In this document: positions 36,221 through 46,117 of the stretch, piece by piece
Numbering within the stretch: the stretch's first letter is position 1
How the letters are laid out: each line of letters opens with the position of its first letter
Source of the DNA: Halobacteria archaeon HArc-gm2
Lineage (GTDB): Archaea; Halobacteriota; Halobacteria; Halobacteriales; Haloarculaceae
DNA length: 64,000 nucleotides
Reading direction: 5' to 3'
Assembly (NCBI GenBank): GCA_025517465.1
Contig: JAOPKE010000002.1
Location: 62,001-126,000 of the forward strand
The notes under the pieces: model-generated
The model's database searches: none
The model's input: the letters and a program-made list of their open reading frames with translations, nothing else
What the model was told of the DNA's origin: nothing
Program-made: the position numbers and the translations under genes

Positions 36221-36298
36221 GCGGTCCGGATCGACGTCGGCGGCTACACCAGCCGGACCAACCGACGGTCCGAATCACGTCCGGGACTGCAGTTCTCG

Positions 36299-38833
36299 TT
36301 ACGGCTCGCTTCGTCGAGACAGCAGGGCCAGAGAGCACAGCGCGGCGAGCGTTGCGGTGACCCCGAATCCCGGGCCGGCACCGTTCGTGGGACCGCTACC
36401 GGTCTGGGACGATCGGTGAGTCGTCTCGACGTCGGTCGGTTCGCGAGTCTGCGTTTCGGCCGATGACTCCCTGTCCCCGTCGATTGCCTCCCCGGAGGAG
36501 GTCGTCGATGTGGCCCCGGATGAGTCCGCTGGCGCGACGTCGATCGCGTTCCAGTAGGGGCCCACCCACACCCGGTAGGTGCCCGCCTGGCCGAAGCGAT
36601 GGCTCAGCGTCACCGTCCGGTTCTCGCCGGGGTCGAGCGTTACCCGCTCCGTCGCCACGTCCTCGCCGTCCACCGAGAGCGCGACCGTTCGCTGGCCGGG
36701 CGCGTCGCCCGCGTTTTCGAGTGTCGCCGTGAGTTCAACCGGGTCGCCCTCGGTGACCGACATCGCCGAGACCGTCACGTCGACGATCGAGATCGCGGCG
36801 CTCGGCTTCGGATCGCTATCGGAGGAGCCGCCGACGGGTCTGGCGCTCCGCAGGGCGTTCGAGGCTACCGCCTGACTCCCGCCGTTGCCGAGCGCGTCGG
36901 TGGCGCTGACCGTGACCGACCGGTCCTCGCGGGTCGCGGCGGCGCCGACGGCGAACGTCGCGCTGTACTCGTCGTCCGCCGTCGTCGAGTTCGGACCGTC
37001 GTCGCTGAGCGTGACCGTGCCGGCGTCGAAGGCGCTCGCGTCGGCGGTCACAGTGGAAACCGCGTTCGCGTCCGTCACGGTCGCCGTGACCCGGACGGTA
37101 TCGCCGGCCGCGACGGCGCCGTCCCCGTCGGTGTCGTCTGAAATTCCGACGGCGCTCACGCTCGGGGCAGTGGTGTCGATGGCGTATCGTTCGTCGATTT
37201 CCGGTTCAGTCGTGGACAGTGCGTCGCCGTCCGCGTCCGTGACGTCTCCACCGCTGGCGAGGGCCAGCCCGAGCGAGCCATCGCCCGAGACCGAGCCGAC
37301 CGTGACGGTGATCGTCGACCCGCTTTCGCTACTGACGGCCTCGACCGTGCCCGATGCGGTGCCGCTCGTCGTGAAGTCGTCGGCCGAGACGCTCTCGACC
37401 GGTTCGGAAAACGCGACGTGGAAGTCGACGCTGGCGGCGTTCGTCTCCTCGCTGGTCGGACTGTCCCGGGTGATCGACTCGACCAGCGGCGCTTCGATTC
37501 CCTGCGCTCGCAATTGCTCTCTGCGGTCGAGCGAACGGAGTATCGGATAGCCGTCTGCGGTCGCGTCCGAGTCACTGTTCTCGACTGTCTCCCACGTACC
37601 CGTGAAGTCGAGGCCAGGCATGTTCGTCTCCGCACTCGCGCCCTGCATCTCGGGCGCAGGCGCAGTGTCGGCCGTCGCTCCGAAGCCGCTGACGTCGGTC
37701 ACGGTTATCGGGTCCCATCCATCCCCCGTACTCACACTCTCCTCGTTCGTCGTTCCCACGTCCCAGTAAGCCTGCTCCACGGTAGTAGGTTCGACAGCGG
37801 AGCCACCGACGAGGCCACCGATCCCCTGCGACTCGTCGTCGACACTGAGGGCACCAATGGCGTACGAACGCCGAACTATCCCTCCAGGGTCCGCCTGGAA
37901 CGACCCGAGTACTCCACCGGCGTACCAGCTCGCAGTAACCGTGCCAGTGGCGTAGGAATCCGCTATCGTTCCCGTGGAGACGCCGACCAGCCCGCCAGCG
38001 GATGTGCTCCCTCCACCTCCGTCGACGGCTCTTGCAGCGAAGGAGCGAGTGACCGCCCCCTGGTTGAAACCGACCAGTCCGCCGAACCAGTCGCTTCCAC
38101 GAGTCGGTCCTCCAATCGCGTAGGAGCGACGAACCGTTCCATCGTTACGGCCGACCAGGCCGCCGACCCGCTCGGTCCCGGCAACCTCACCAGTGGCGTG
38201 GGAGTCCTCGACAGTCCCATCGTTGTACCCGGCGAGCTGTCCGGTCCTTCTCGCGCCGGTGACGGACCCGCCCTCGAGGCCAACCGCCGTGATCGTTCCA
38301 CCCGGGCCGACCTCGCTGAACAGACCGACGGAGTACGTTCCCCCTCGGTCGATGGTGAGCCCGGTGATCGCGTAGCCGTTGCCGTCGAAGGTCCCAGTGA
38401 ACTCGTTGGTCTTGTCCCCTATCGGGTCGAACCCGCTGGCGCCGTTCCAGCGTGCGGTCTCGCTCGCGTCGATATCGGTGGTCTGGACGTAGTTATCCCC
38501 CAGGCCCTTCGTCTCGATACACTGGAGTTTGTCTACGCTATCGACCTCGTAGTACGGCTCGCCAGAGACAGTCTGTGTGCTCCAACTCAGAGCGGTGCAG
38601 TCCGACTCCGTCGGCGCGTTGGCGGCCGCCGTTCCCGGCACCGCCGCGACGCCCGCGAGCAGCGCGAGGACGAGTAACGTCGAACAAACCACCGCACGTG
38701 CCCCGGTCTGACTCCGGCCGGCACGTCTCGGTTCGCGCCGCACCTCTCCCACCCCAGGCCTTCGGACAGTCGAATCCACACGCATCCTCGGCCGGTCGTC
38801 ACCCGTCGCGACCGAACCGCTCCTGGCTACCAT
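36299..38833 (-). CDS. GLUG-repeat surface protein with PGF-CTERM anchor
   Basis: I chose ATG 38833 because a TATA element lies 26-28 bases upstream (844 residues). A hydrophobic signal (VVCSTLLVLALLAGVAAVPG) is followed by GLUG repeats (YSVGLFSEVGPGGTI; RVGGLVGRNDGTVRRSYAIG; WFGGLVGFNQGAVTRSFAAR) at about 130-350. Then come bacterial-Ig/CARDB-like domains (ITRDSPTSEETNAASVDFHV; LTATLENAGDAPGQRTVALS). The end PGFGVTATLAALCSLALLSR is a PGF-CTERM sorting signal processed by archaeosortase A. Likely an adhesin-type S-layer-associated protein. Confidence 0.75.
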   Translation of the reverse strand: MVARSGSVATGDDRPRMRVDSTVRRPGVGEVRREPRRAGRSQTGARAVVCSTLLVLALLAGVAAVPGTAAANAPTESDCTALSWSTQTVSGEPYYEVDSVDKLQCIETKGLGDNYVQTTDIDASETARWNGASGFDPIGDKTNEFTGTFDGNGYAITGLTIDRGGTYSVGLFSEVGPGGTITAVGLEGGSVTGARRTGQLAGYNDGTVEDSHATGEVAGTERVGGLVGRNDGTVRRSYAIGGPTRGSDWFGGLVGFNQGAVTRSFAARAVDGGGGSTSAGGLVGVSTGTIADSYATGTVTASWYAGGVLGSFQADPGGIVRRSYAIGALSVDDESQGIGGLVGGSAVEPTTVEQAYWDVGTTNEESVSTGDGWDPITVTDVSGFGATADTAPAPEMQGASAETNMPGLDFTGTWETVENSDSDATADGYPILRSLDRREQLRAQGIEAPLVESITRDSPTSEETNAASVDFHVAFSEPVESVSADDFTTSGTASGTVEAVSSESGSTITVTVGSVSGDGSLGLALASGGDVTDADGDALSTTEPEIDERYAIDTTAPSVSAVGISDDTDGDGAVAAGDTVRVTATVTDANAVSTVTADASAFDAGTVTLSDDGPNSTTADDEYSATFAVGAAATREDRSVTVSATDALGNGGSQAVASNALRSARPVGGSSDSDPKPSAAISIVDVTVSAMSVTEGDPVELTATLENAGDAPGQRTVALSVDGEDVATERVTLDPGENRTVTLSHRFGQAGTYRVWVGPYWNAIDVAPADSSGATSTTSSGEAIDGDRESSAETQTREPTDVETTHRSSQTGSGPTNGAGPGFGVTATLAALCSLALLSRRSEP

Positions 38834-38856
38834 TAGCGATATCTCGGAGAAAACAC

Positions 38857-38894
38857 CGTTATACGCACCGATGAGACGATGTTTCACGCGTGAG
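38857..38894 (-). promoter_or_regulatory. Shared 38-base motif, copy 2, at the GLUG-gene promoter
   Basis: It matches copy 1 at 35 of 38 positions. On the minus strand it contains CGTATAACG, a TATA box centred near 38861 and 26-28 bases before the chosen ATG (38833). Upstream of the box is the perfect palindrome TCACGCGTGA (38884-38893). The box and palindrome sit where an archaeal activator or repressor would act. Confidence 0.55.
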
Positions 38895-39054
38895 ACGGCC
38901 GGCCCGAACGGGCCGGCGAGGCGACGCCACGCCCCCTCGTCCATCGGCGACGACGGACCGCTCACTCGGTCGAAGGTAGCGCGCGTCGTCGATCGGGGCG
39001 TATACTGTCGCTCTGGTAACTGTTTTCCCGCGCCAGGCGAAATGACTGCAGTAC

Positions 39055-39414
39055 ATGATTAAACTCGATCATATTACCTTCGCCTGTACCGATCCGGATC
39101 GCCTGGCCGAATTCTGGGGACAGGTCCTCGACGGTGAGCGGCGGGACCTTCCACCATCGGTCGATGCAGTGTTGCTCGAACGAGACGGAGATGGACCCGA
39201 CTTACTGTTCAAGCCCATGCCGAGAGGGTGTGAACGCGATCTCCCCATCCACCTCGACCTCGGGACGGACGACCGCGAGACGGCCGTCGACGAACTCCGT
39301 GAACTCGGCGCGTCGGTGCGAGCAACGAAGACCGAGACGTTCGACGGCCACACGAACACCTGGGCGGTGATGGAGGATCCGGCAGGGAACGGCTTCTGCG
39401 TCACCGACTACTGA
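39055..39414 (+). CDS. VOC (glyoxalase-fold) family protein
   Basis: The 119-residue protein has the paired beta-alpha-beta-beta-beta units of the vicinal-oxygen-chelate fold: LDHITFACTDPDRLAEFWGQ at the start and VMEDPAGNGFCVTDY at the end. His6 and a C-terminal Glu/Asp could bind metal. Substrate not inferable; these proteins act as lyases, dioxygenases or resistance proteins. It is convergent with aEF2, with hairpin terminators between. Confidence 0.8.
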   Translation: MIKLDHITFACTDPDRLAEFWGQVLDGERRDLPPSVDAVLLERDGDGPDLLFKPMPRGCERDLPIHLDLGTDDRETAVDELRELGASVRATKTETFDGHTNTWAVMEDPAGNGFCVTDY

Positions 39415-39450
39415 GATGCTGCTCGTCGCGGGAGAATTATAGTGAAGCAT

Positions 39451-39592
39451 ACCGCGCGAGCAACGCGAGCGCGGTTTCACCGGACGCGAGCGAACGAAGT
39501 GAGCGAAGCGTCCGGGTCTTTTTCCCCGACGTTTTTCGAGGAGCCTCCCCCGCAGCGAACGGAGTGAGCGAGGAGAGGCGACGAAGAAAAAG
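39451..39592. terminator. Convergent terminator region with haloarchaeal palindromes
   Basis: Three inverted repeats lie between the VOC and aEF2 genes: ACCGCGC ... GCGCGGT (39451-39475); CGGACGC ... GCGTCCG around GAGCGAACGAAGTGAGCG (39481-39514), followed by a T run at 39517-39523; and CTC ... GAG around GCGAACGGAGTGAGC (about 39545-39577). On the minus strand a T run follows the aEF2 stop (39585-39592). GCGAACGNAGTGAGC-type palindromes recur across haloarchaeal genomes. Confidence 0.55.
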
Positions 39593-39598
39593 GTCGTC

Positions 39599-41785
39599 TT
39601 AGAAGTAGTCGATGGCGGGGTGAAGCTCCTGCTTCATCCCCTTGCGCTCGCGGATCTCGGAGATCTTGTCGGGCTGGAGGTTGTCGGCCATGACCTGGAA
39701 GCCGGCGTTCTCGGTGTTCCAGGAGGCACGACCCTCGGTCGCAGAGCGGATGTCGCTGGAGAAGCCGATCATCTCGTCGACCGGTGCGATTCCCTCGACG
39801 ACCATCAGGTCGCCTTCCTGGTACATGTCGTCGACGCGGCCACGGCGACCCTGGATCTCGCCGCTGGCGGCGCCCATGTGGTCGTTGGGGACGTCGATAC
39901 GGACGTCCTGAATCGGTTCGAGGAGTCGGATCTCTGCGTCGATGAGCGCGTTGTGGACGGCCTCGCGCATCGCGGGGATGACCTGTGCCGGACCGCGGTG
40001 GATGGCGTCCTCGTGGAGACGGGCGTCGTGGAGACGCAGGAGCGCGCCCTGGACGGGCTCGGCGGCGAGCGGGCCGTCGTCGAGTGCGTCCTCGAGGCCC
40101 TCGATGAGAAGCTCCATCGTCTCGTTGAGGTGCTGGATACCCTTCGTCTGGTCGACGAGGACGTTGGTCCCGTGGATGTGCTCGATGTCCTGGGAGGTGT
40201 CCTTGTCCATGCCGGCCTCCTGGAGCGCTTCACGGCGCTCGAGTTCGGGCATGTCCATGGAAGCCTCGCCTTTCTTGATCGTGTCGACGATCTCGTCGTC
40301 CATCGGCTCGATGCTGATGTAGAACCGGTTGTGGCGGTTCGGCGAGATGCCCTCGACCTCGCGGGAGGCCTGCTGGGGCGCCTCGCGGTAGACGACGATG
40401 GGCTCACCGGTGTTGATCGGGATGCCCTGGTTGCGCTCGATGCGCTGGCCGATCACTTCGAGGTGGAGTTCACCCTGGCCGGAGATGAGGTGCTCGCCGG
40501 TGTCCTCGTTGATCTCGATCTGGATGGTCGGGTCCTCCTTGGCGACCTGCTGGAGCGTCTCGATGAGCTTCGGCAGGTCGTCCATGTTCTGTGCCTCGAC
40601 GGACTTCGTGATGACGGGCTCCGAGATGTGCTCGATGGACTCGAAGGGGGTCATCTCGACGGAGGAGACCGTGGAGCCGGCGATGGCGTCCTTGAGGCCG
40701 GTGACGGCGGCGATGTTGCCGGCGGGAACGCGGTCCACTTCCTCGCGCTCGCCACCCATGTAGATGCCGACGCTCTGGACGCGGTTGGTGCCGACGGTGC
40801 CGGAGACGTACAGGTCCTGGCCCTTCTCCAGCGTGCCGGAGAAGACGCGGCCCGCGGCGATCTCACCTGCGTGGGGGTCGACGCCGATGTCGGTGACCAT
40901 CAGAACGACTTCGCCGTCCTCGTCGACGAGACGCATCGTATCGGCGAGTTCGGAGTCGGCGTCGCCACGCCAGATGCGCGGGATACGCATGGGCTGGGCG
41001 TCGATGGGGTTCGGGAAGTGCTCACAGACCATGTCGAGCACGACGTCCGAGAGCGGCGTCCGCTCGTGGAGCTCCTGGCGCTTGTCGGCGCGTTCGAGTT
41101 CCATGATGTCGCCGAAGTCCATCCCGGTGCGCTGCATCGAGGGCATCGAGACGCCCCACTTGTACAGCGCGGAACCGAAGCCGACGGTGCCGCCTTCGAC
41201 GGAGACGGTCCAGTCCTCGATGTCGTCCATCTCCTCGGTCATGCCGCGGATGAGCTCGTTGACGTCGTCGATGACGTTGAGCAGGCGCCGCTGCATCTCC
41301 TCGGGGCCCTCCTGGAGCTCGGAGATGAGGCGGTCGACCTTGTTGATGAACAGCGTCGGTTTGACGCCCTCGCGGAGCGCCTGTCGCAGGACGGTCTCGG
41401 TCTGGGGCATGGCGCCCTCGACGGCGTCGACCACCACGAGCGCACCGTCGACGGCGCGCATCGCGCGGGTGACGTCGCCACCGAAGTCGACGTGGCCTGG
41501 CGTGTCGATGAGGTTGATGAGGTGGTTCTCGTCCTCGTACTCGTGGGTCATCGAGACGTTGGCCGCGTCGATGGTGATACCGCGTTCCTGCTCGTCTTCC
41601 TCGGTGTCCATCGCGAGTTGCTCCCCGGCGGTCTCGTCGGAGATCATGCCCGCACCGGCCAGGAGGTTGTCAGTCAGCGTCGTCTTCCCGTGGTCGACGT
41701 GAGCCGCGATGGCGATGTTCCGGATGTGCTCCGGGTTGTCCATCAGCGTCTCACATTCTTCAACGATCTTTTTTCGTCGGCCCAT
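39599..41785 (-). CDS. fusA: Translation elongation factor aEF2
   Basis: The start is ATG 41785 ([15 protein letters not shown]); the longer open frame runs into repeats and is rejected. The 728-residue GTPase drives translocation on the ribosome. G motifs: [21 protein letters not shown] and INKVDRL. The diphthamide loop is [20 protein letters not shown], with the modified His in HRGPAQ. It has the normal archaeal length. A weak TATA-like CTTTTG lies about 28 bases upstream, next to the first 79-base repeat. Confidence 0.97.
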   Translation of the reverse strand: MGRRKKIVEECETLMDNPEHIRNIAIAAHVDHGKTTLTDNLLAGAGMISDETAGEQLAMDTEEDEQERGITIDAANVSMTHEYEDENHLINLIDTPGHVDFGGDVTRAMRAVDGALVVVDAVEGAMPQTETVLRQALREGVKPTLFINKVDRLISELQEGPEEMQRRLLNVIDDVNELIRGMTEEMDDIEDWTVSVEGGTVGFGSALYKWGVSMPSMQRTGMDFGDIMELERADKRQELHERTPLSDVVLDMVCEHFPNPIDAQPMRIPRIWRGDADSELADTMRLVDEDGEVVLMVTDIGVDPHAGEIAAGRVFSGTLEKGQDLYVSGTVGTNRVQSVGIYMGGEREEVDRVPAGNIAAVTGLKDAIAGSTVSSVEMTPFESIEHISEPVITKSVEAQNMDDLPKLIETLQQVAKEDPTIQIEINEDTGEHLISGQGELHLEVIGQRIERNQGIPINTGEPIVVYREAPQQASREVEGISPNRHNRFYISIEPMDDEIVDTIKKGEASMDMPELERREALQEAGMDKDTSQDIEHIHGTNVLVDQTKGIQHLNETMELLIEGLEDALDDGPLAAEPVQGALLRLHDARLHEDAIHRGPAQVIPAMREAVHNALIDAEIRLLEPIQDVRIDVPNDHMGAASGEIQGRRGRVDDMYQEGDLMVVEGIAPVDEMIGFSSDIRSATEGRASWNTENAGFQVMADNLQPDKISEIRERKGMKQELHPAIDYF

Positions 41786-41821
41786 TATACGGCAGGCTAT
41801 CAGTAGCAGGGGCAAAAGGGT

Positions 41822-42036
41822 GCTGTTTCCGCGTGGGCGTGCTACTTGTACACGCCCACGTGGAAGCTCGTTGGAGCCGACCGGTAGGGAAGGCTCCAAC
41901 GGTGTTTCCGCGTGAGTGCGACAATGTGGAGCACGAACGCGGAAGCTCGTCAGGGAGCGAACGTCGTGAGCGGACTGACGGTGTTTCGATTTGCGTGCGA
42001 CAATGTGGAGCACGCACATCGAAAGGAGAAGCAGCG
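41822..42036. repeat. Three tandem 79-base repeats that form hairpins
   Basis: Units begin at 41822, 41901 and 41980, a period of exactly 79 bases; the third is truncated at the tnpB element's left end. Each starts G-(G/C)-TGTTTC and contains a long stem. Units 2 and 3 share GTGCGACAATGTGGAGCAC (41916-41934 and 41995-42013). The stems differ between units but still pair: TTCCGCGTGGGCGTG with CACGCCCACGTGGAA in unit 1, TTCCGCGTGAGTGC with GCACGAACGCGGAA in unit 2, TTTCGATTTGCGTGC with GCACGCACATCGAAA in unit 3. Function unknown. Confidence 0.75.
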
Positions 42037-42171
42037 TTACGGACAGTCAAGGAGAAAGCCCTGTGCTTTAGCGCGGGGATGAATCCACCACTGCCTTTCG
42101 CAGACCACTGTCGATAGCACGTCCTGATATTCCAATAGTTTCTTGGGATAGTACACTTAATTACAATTGTA

Positions 42172-43461
<1,290 letters not shown>

Positions 43462-43465
<4 letters not shown>

Positions 43466-43722
43466 TCGGGACGAAGCTGGTCGAGCGGCAGGCACGTGCC
43501 GTCGTCGGCCCGGGGAACCTCACTCGCCAGCTTCGACTCGTCGTCGGGGTCGACGTCGAGGACGTCCTGAACGCGCACGTTGGGCTGGCTGCTCCGGACG
43601 CCGATGAGCGTCAGCGAGAGGTGCCCGTCGGTCCGGCCGCCGGCCACTGTCACCGCCTCCACGTCGTCGTCGTCCAGTGAGACCGTCGTCCACCCGTCTG
43701 GCTTCCGCACCCGGAGGTCCAT
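43462..43722 (-). CDS. Small haloarchaeal protein, 3' end at the element's right end
   Basis: The 86-residue product (MDLRVRKPDGWTTVSLDDDD; VTVAGGRTDGHLSLTLIGVR) looks like a normal GC-rich chromosomal gene. Its stop (TGA 43464-43462) is made by the terminal bases of the tnpB element, so the insertion probably removed its natural C-terminus or landed in its last codons. No family recognised. Confidence 0.55.
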
Positions 43723-43818
43723 ACAGGTGGTCTCCCGTCGTGAGTGAAGATTCCATCGGCCGGGCGGTGCGGTCGGATCTGGTACGTTCGGATCGTCCGC
43801 AGTTCGCCACGTCGGCGC

Positions 43819-44229
43819 TCAGGAGATCACGTCGACCGTCAGCGGGTAGTCGTACACCTCGTCGTTGCTCGCCCGGACCACGGCGATACCGGTGAGGACC
43901 AGCCAGGCGATGCCGACGATGGGGAAGACGACCAGTCCGAGGCCGACGAAGATGGACAGCGCGGCGACGGTCAACAGCACCGTCCACGTGATCTGGAAGT
44001 TGATCGCCTCCTTCCCGTTCTCGTCGACGAACTGTCCTTCGTCTTTCTTGATCGCCCACACGAGCAGGGGCCCGAAGACGTTCGCGAGGGGGAAGGCCAG
44101 TCCGACGAACCCCATCGCGTGGACGATAATCGCCCACGTCCGTTCGTCGTCGCTCACCTCGGACTCGACGTGTGCTCCCCCGTGACTCTCGTCGACGGAG
44201 ACAGACTCGTCACTGGGTTCCGTTGCCAT
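43819..44229 (-). CDS. DUF4870-type membrane protein
   Basis: I chose ATG 44229 (136 residues), with a TATA-like TTTATGA about 29 bases upstream. After an acidic N-terminus (VDESHGGAHVESEVSDDE), segments at about 30-50, 75-105 and 108-125 are hydrophobic, and the motif FGPLLVWAIKKDEGQFVDEN then GKEAINFQITW is the DUF4870 signature. Function of the family is not established. Confidence 0.8.
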   Translation of the reverse strand: MATEPSDESVSVDESHGGAHVESEVSDDERTWAIIVHAMGFVGLAFPLANVFGPLLVWAIKKDEGQFVDENGKEAINFQITWTVLLTVAALSIFVGLGLVVFPIVGIAWLVLTGIAVVRASNDEVYDYPLTVDVIS

Positions 44230-44310
44230 AGTGGATACGTGCATTCGGGCAATCATAAACCCGGGGCTACCGACCGCCCGTTCCGGACAACACGCCATTT
44301 AATTAATCTG

Positions 44311-44460
44311 TTTTATTATTACAGTTTGTCCACGTAGCCTAACAAGTTAGCGTGCTCGACTATGCACAGTCGGTGAGCCTTCACCGACGTCGGGTGCAGT
44401 CCCGTCAGCCAACCACCACCTGCCCCCGACGTTCCAGTCGCCGGGGTCGCCCCGGCTGGA
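44311..44460 (+). ncRNA. Candidate structured RNA downstream of a TATA element
   Basis: TTTTATTATT (44311-44320) is a good TATA element; transcription would begin near 44341. Hairpins then follow: CTAAC-AA-GTTAG (44339-44350), CGACT-ATGCAC-AGTCG (44357-44372), CGGTGA-GCCT-TCACCG (44371-44386), CGGG-TGCAGT-CCCG (44391-44404) and CCAG-tcg-CCGGGG-tcg-CCCCGG-CTGG (44435-44459). There is no ORF and no plus-strand gene downstream. A weak resemblance to B12-box riboswitch sequence was not convincing. Confidence 0.35.
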
Positions 44461-44609
44461 GATATTTGGGTGCTATCCGCCGCTCGACGTCGGTCGCGAA
44501 CGCCGTCGACTCGTCCGACGAGAGCGACTGTGGAAGCGGTCGACGGGGGAACGAGCGCGTCCGGGTCGACGTGAGTCTGCGTCGTCCGTGGTCCGGTCGA
44601 CTGTCCCTC

Positions 44610-45380
44610 CTAAACGTGGTCTCTCGGCAGCAAGTCCTCGAATGCCTGGGCGGCGAGCCAGTCGGCGAGGTGGGCCAGCTGCTCCGTCGCGGCATCGAAC
44701 AGCTGTTCGCCTTTCTCGGCGGTCGCGTCCGTCTGGTCGCCCAGGACGCCGTTGTCCGTGTTGTCGGCCGCGTCGTAGAACGTCCGGGAGCCGTGTCGCA
44801 TCATCTCGGCGTCGTCCACGCTCGTCATGCCACCGTCCCGCGCGTCGGCCAGTCGGTCCTCGTGGACCAGCGCCGAGTCGAGGTACTGGATCATCGCCGT
44901 CTCCTTGGGGCCGCCGTGTGGCCCGTTCTGTTCGAACAGGTCGTCGACGAGGTCCGGGATGCTCTCGTCCCACATCCACTCGATGCCGTAGGCCACCTCC
45001 TCCTGGCGGAGGCGCGCCCCGACCTCCCGGAGGTGGGGGACGTTCCCGCCGTGTGCGTTCACGTAGATGACGCGGTCGATGCCGTGATACGTGAGATTTC
45101 GGGTGAGCGAGGCCACGTACTCGCGGAACACCGATGGCTCGACCCACATCGTGCCGTGGAACTGCCGGTGGTGACCGCTGACGCCGACGTTTATGGTGGG
45201 CGTACAGAGATAGCCCGTCCGTTCGGCGACCTCTCGGGCGAAGGCTTCCGCGATGAGGTGGTCCGTGGCCTCGGGCAAGTGCGGCCCGTGCTGTTCCGTC
45301 GAGCCGAGCGGGATCAGCGCCAGCGACTCGGTTTCGAAGTAGTCCTCGAGGTCAGGCCATGCGACGTCTCCGAGGTACAT
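44610..45380 (-). CDS. Creatininase-family amidohydrolase (ArfB-like)
   Basis: I chose ATG 45380 (MYLGDVAWPDLEDYF); ATG four codons earlier is possible. The 256-residue protein has LIPLGSTEQHGPHLPEATDH with metal-binding Glu, His and Asp, VGVSGHHRQFHGTMWVEP, and YVNAHGGNVPHLRE, all family signatures. Archaeal members include the deformylase of riboflavin and F420 precursor synthesis (ArfB, MJ0116), so that is one possible role; other members hydrolyse creatinine or mycofactocin. Metal enzyme, cytoplasmic. Confidence 0.85.
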   Translation of the reverse strand: MYLGDVAWPDLEDYFETESLALIPLGSTEQHGPHLPEATDHLIAEAFAREVAERTGYLCTPTINVGVSGHHRQFHGTMWVEPSVFREYVASLTRNLTYHGIDRVIYVNAHGGNVPHLREVGARLRQEEVAYGIEWMWDESIPDLVDDLFEQNGPHGGPKETAMIQYLDSALVHEDRLADARDGGMTSVDDAEMMRHGSRTFYDAADNTDNGVLGDQTDATAEKGEQLFDAATEQLAHLADWLAAQAFEDLLPRDHV

Positions 45381-45508
45381 CCTACCAGACACTGACGACC
45401 GGCCAGCCCATACGTTCCCCGGTCAGACACGGTGCTGGCCGTCTCCGGGCCCGCAATCGCACTCGAACGGGTCCGGCCCCGTCTGTCAGGTGGCCCCCAC
45501 CGCTCGAA

Positions 45509-45847
45509 TCACGCTTCTGCCGCGCCCCGCTCTTCGAGGAGCGCGGTGAGGAGGTGCAAGAGCCCTTCCAGTCGCGAGCGTTCGAGTTCCCACCACGACG
45601 TCGAGTGGTGATACTCGGCGACGACGGATCGCATCGCCTCGAGCTCCGCCGTCGTGACGCTGGTCTCGCCGGCGTCGAGCGTCTCGAACGCGTCGAACAC
45701 CGCCACCGGTGGCGGGTCGATTCCGGTCGGATCGTCCGCTCTCGCTTCCCGCTCGAGGCGGTCCAGAAGCACGTGGTGGAGCGTCCAGCGGGACTCCCGG
45801 TCCAGGGAAAGCCGTATTGTGGCAGGGTCGTGGGCGTTGTCTGGCAT
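45509..45847 (-). CDS. Conserved haloarchaeal protein (DUF7853-like)
   Basis: I chose ATG 45847 (112 residues, MPDNAHDPATIRLSLDRESR). It is helical, with LHHVLLDRLEREAR and STSWWELERSRLEGLLHLLT, a pattern I associate with the haloarchaeal DUF7853 family; the name is from memory. The longer open frame upstream is rejected because it reads through DNA that looks coding on the other strand. Function unknown. Confidence 0.6.
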   Translation of the reverse strand: MPDNAHDPATIRLSLDRESRWTLHHVLLDRLEREARADDPTGIDPPPVAVFDAFETLDAGETSVTTAELEAMRSVVAEYHHSTSWWELERSRLEGLLHLLTALLEERGAAEA

Positions 45848-45892
45848 GGCGGCGACTGTACAGCCGAGTTTGGTATTGGTGCTTGTTAACTC

Positions 45893-46117
45893 TTGCCATG
45901 GGCTACGACGACCGCCAATTCTCCCCGGGTAGAGTACGTCCGTGCGCTCGTCGACGGCTTTGACGGGGAGCCGATACTGTTCAGCCACTCCTGCGGCGCG
46001 CTCACGGCCATCCAGGCTGCGAGAGACGGCGAGACGGCGATCCTCCCCGATGGTTTCCAGGCGGAGGCCGACCTCGCCGACCGGATGGACGCGGGTGATC
46101 GCCACACGTCAGCCGAC
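45893..46117 (+). pseudogene. Possible remnant of an alpha/beta-hydrolase-like gene
   Basis: In the frame opening at 45893 the peptide EYVRALVDGFDGEPILFSHS then CGALTAIQAARDGETAIL looks like real protein, with SHSCG resembling a nucleophile elbow. The natural ATG may be at 45898 in another frame (MGYDDRQFSPG), which would need one frameshift. The frame then runs into the RecQ gene's 3' end. I read it as a truncated, frameshifted relic; it could be chance. Confidence 0.25.

Noticed and set aside
39620-41806. 728-codon open frame antisense to aEF2
   Set aside because: Same cause; the minus-strand frame is a textbook aEF2.
41786-42019. Longer N-terminus for aEF2
   Set aside because: The extension translates the hairpin repeats; family proteins start at MGRRKKI.
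41822-42036. CRISPR array
   Set aside because: Only three units, no constant repeat with variable spacers; whole 79-base units repeat and stems co-vary.
44341-44460. Cobalamin riboswitch
   Set aside because: Only partial likeness to the B12 box, and no plus-strand gene follows.
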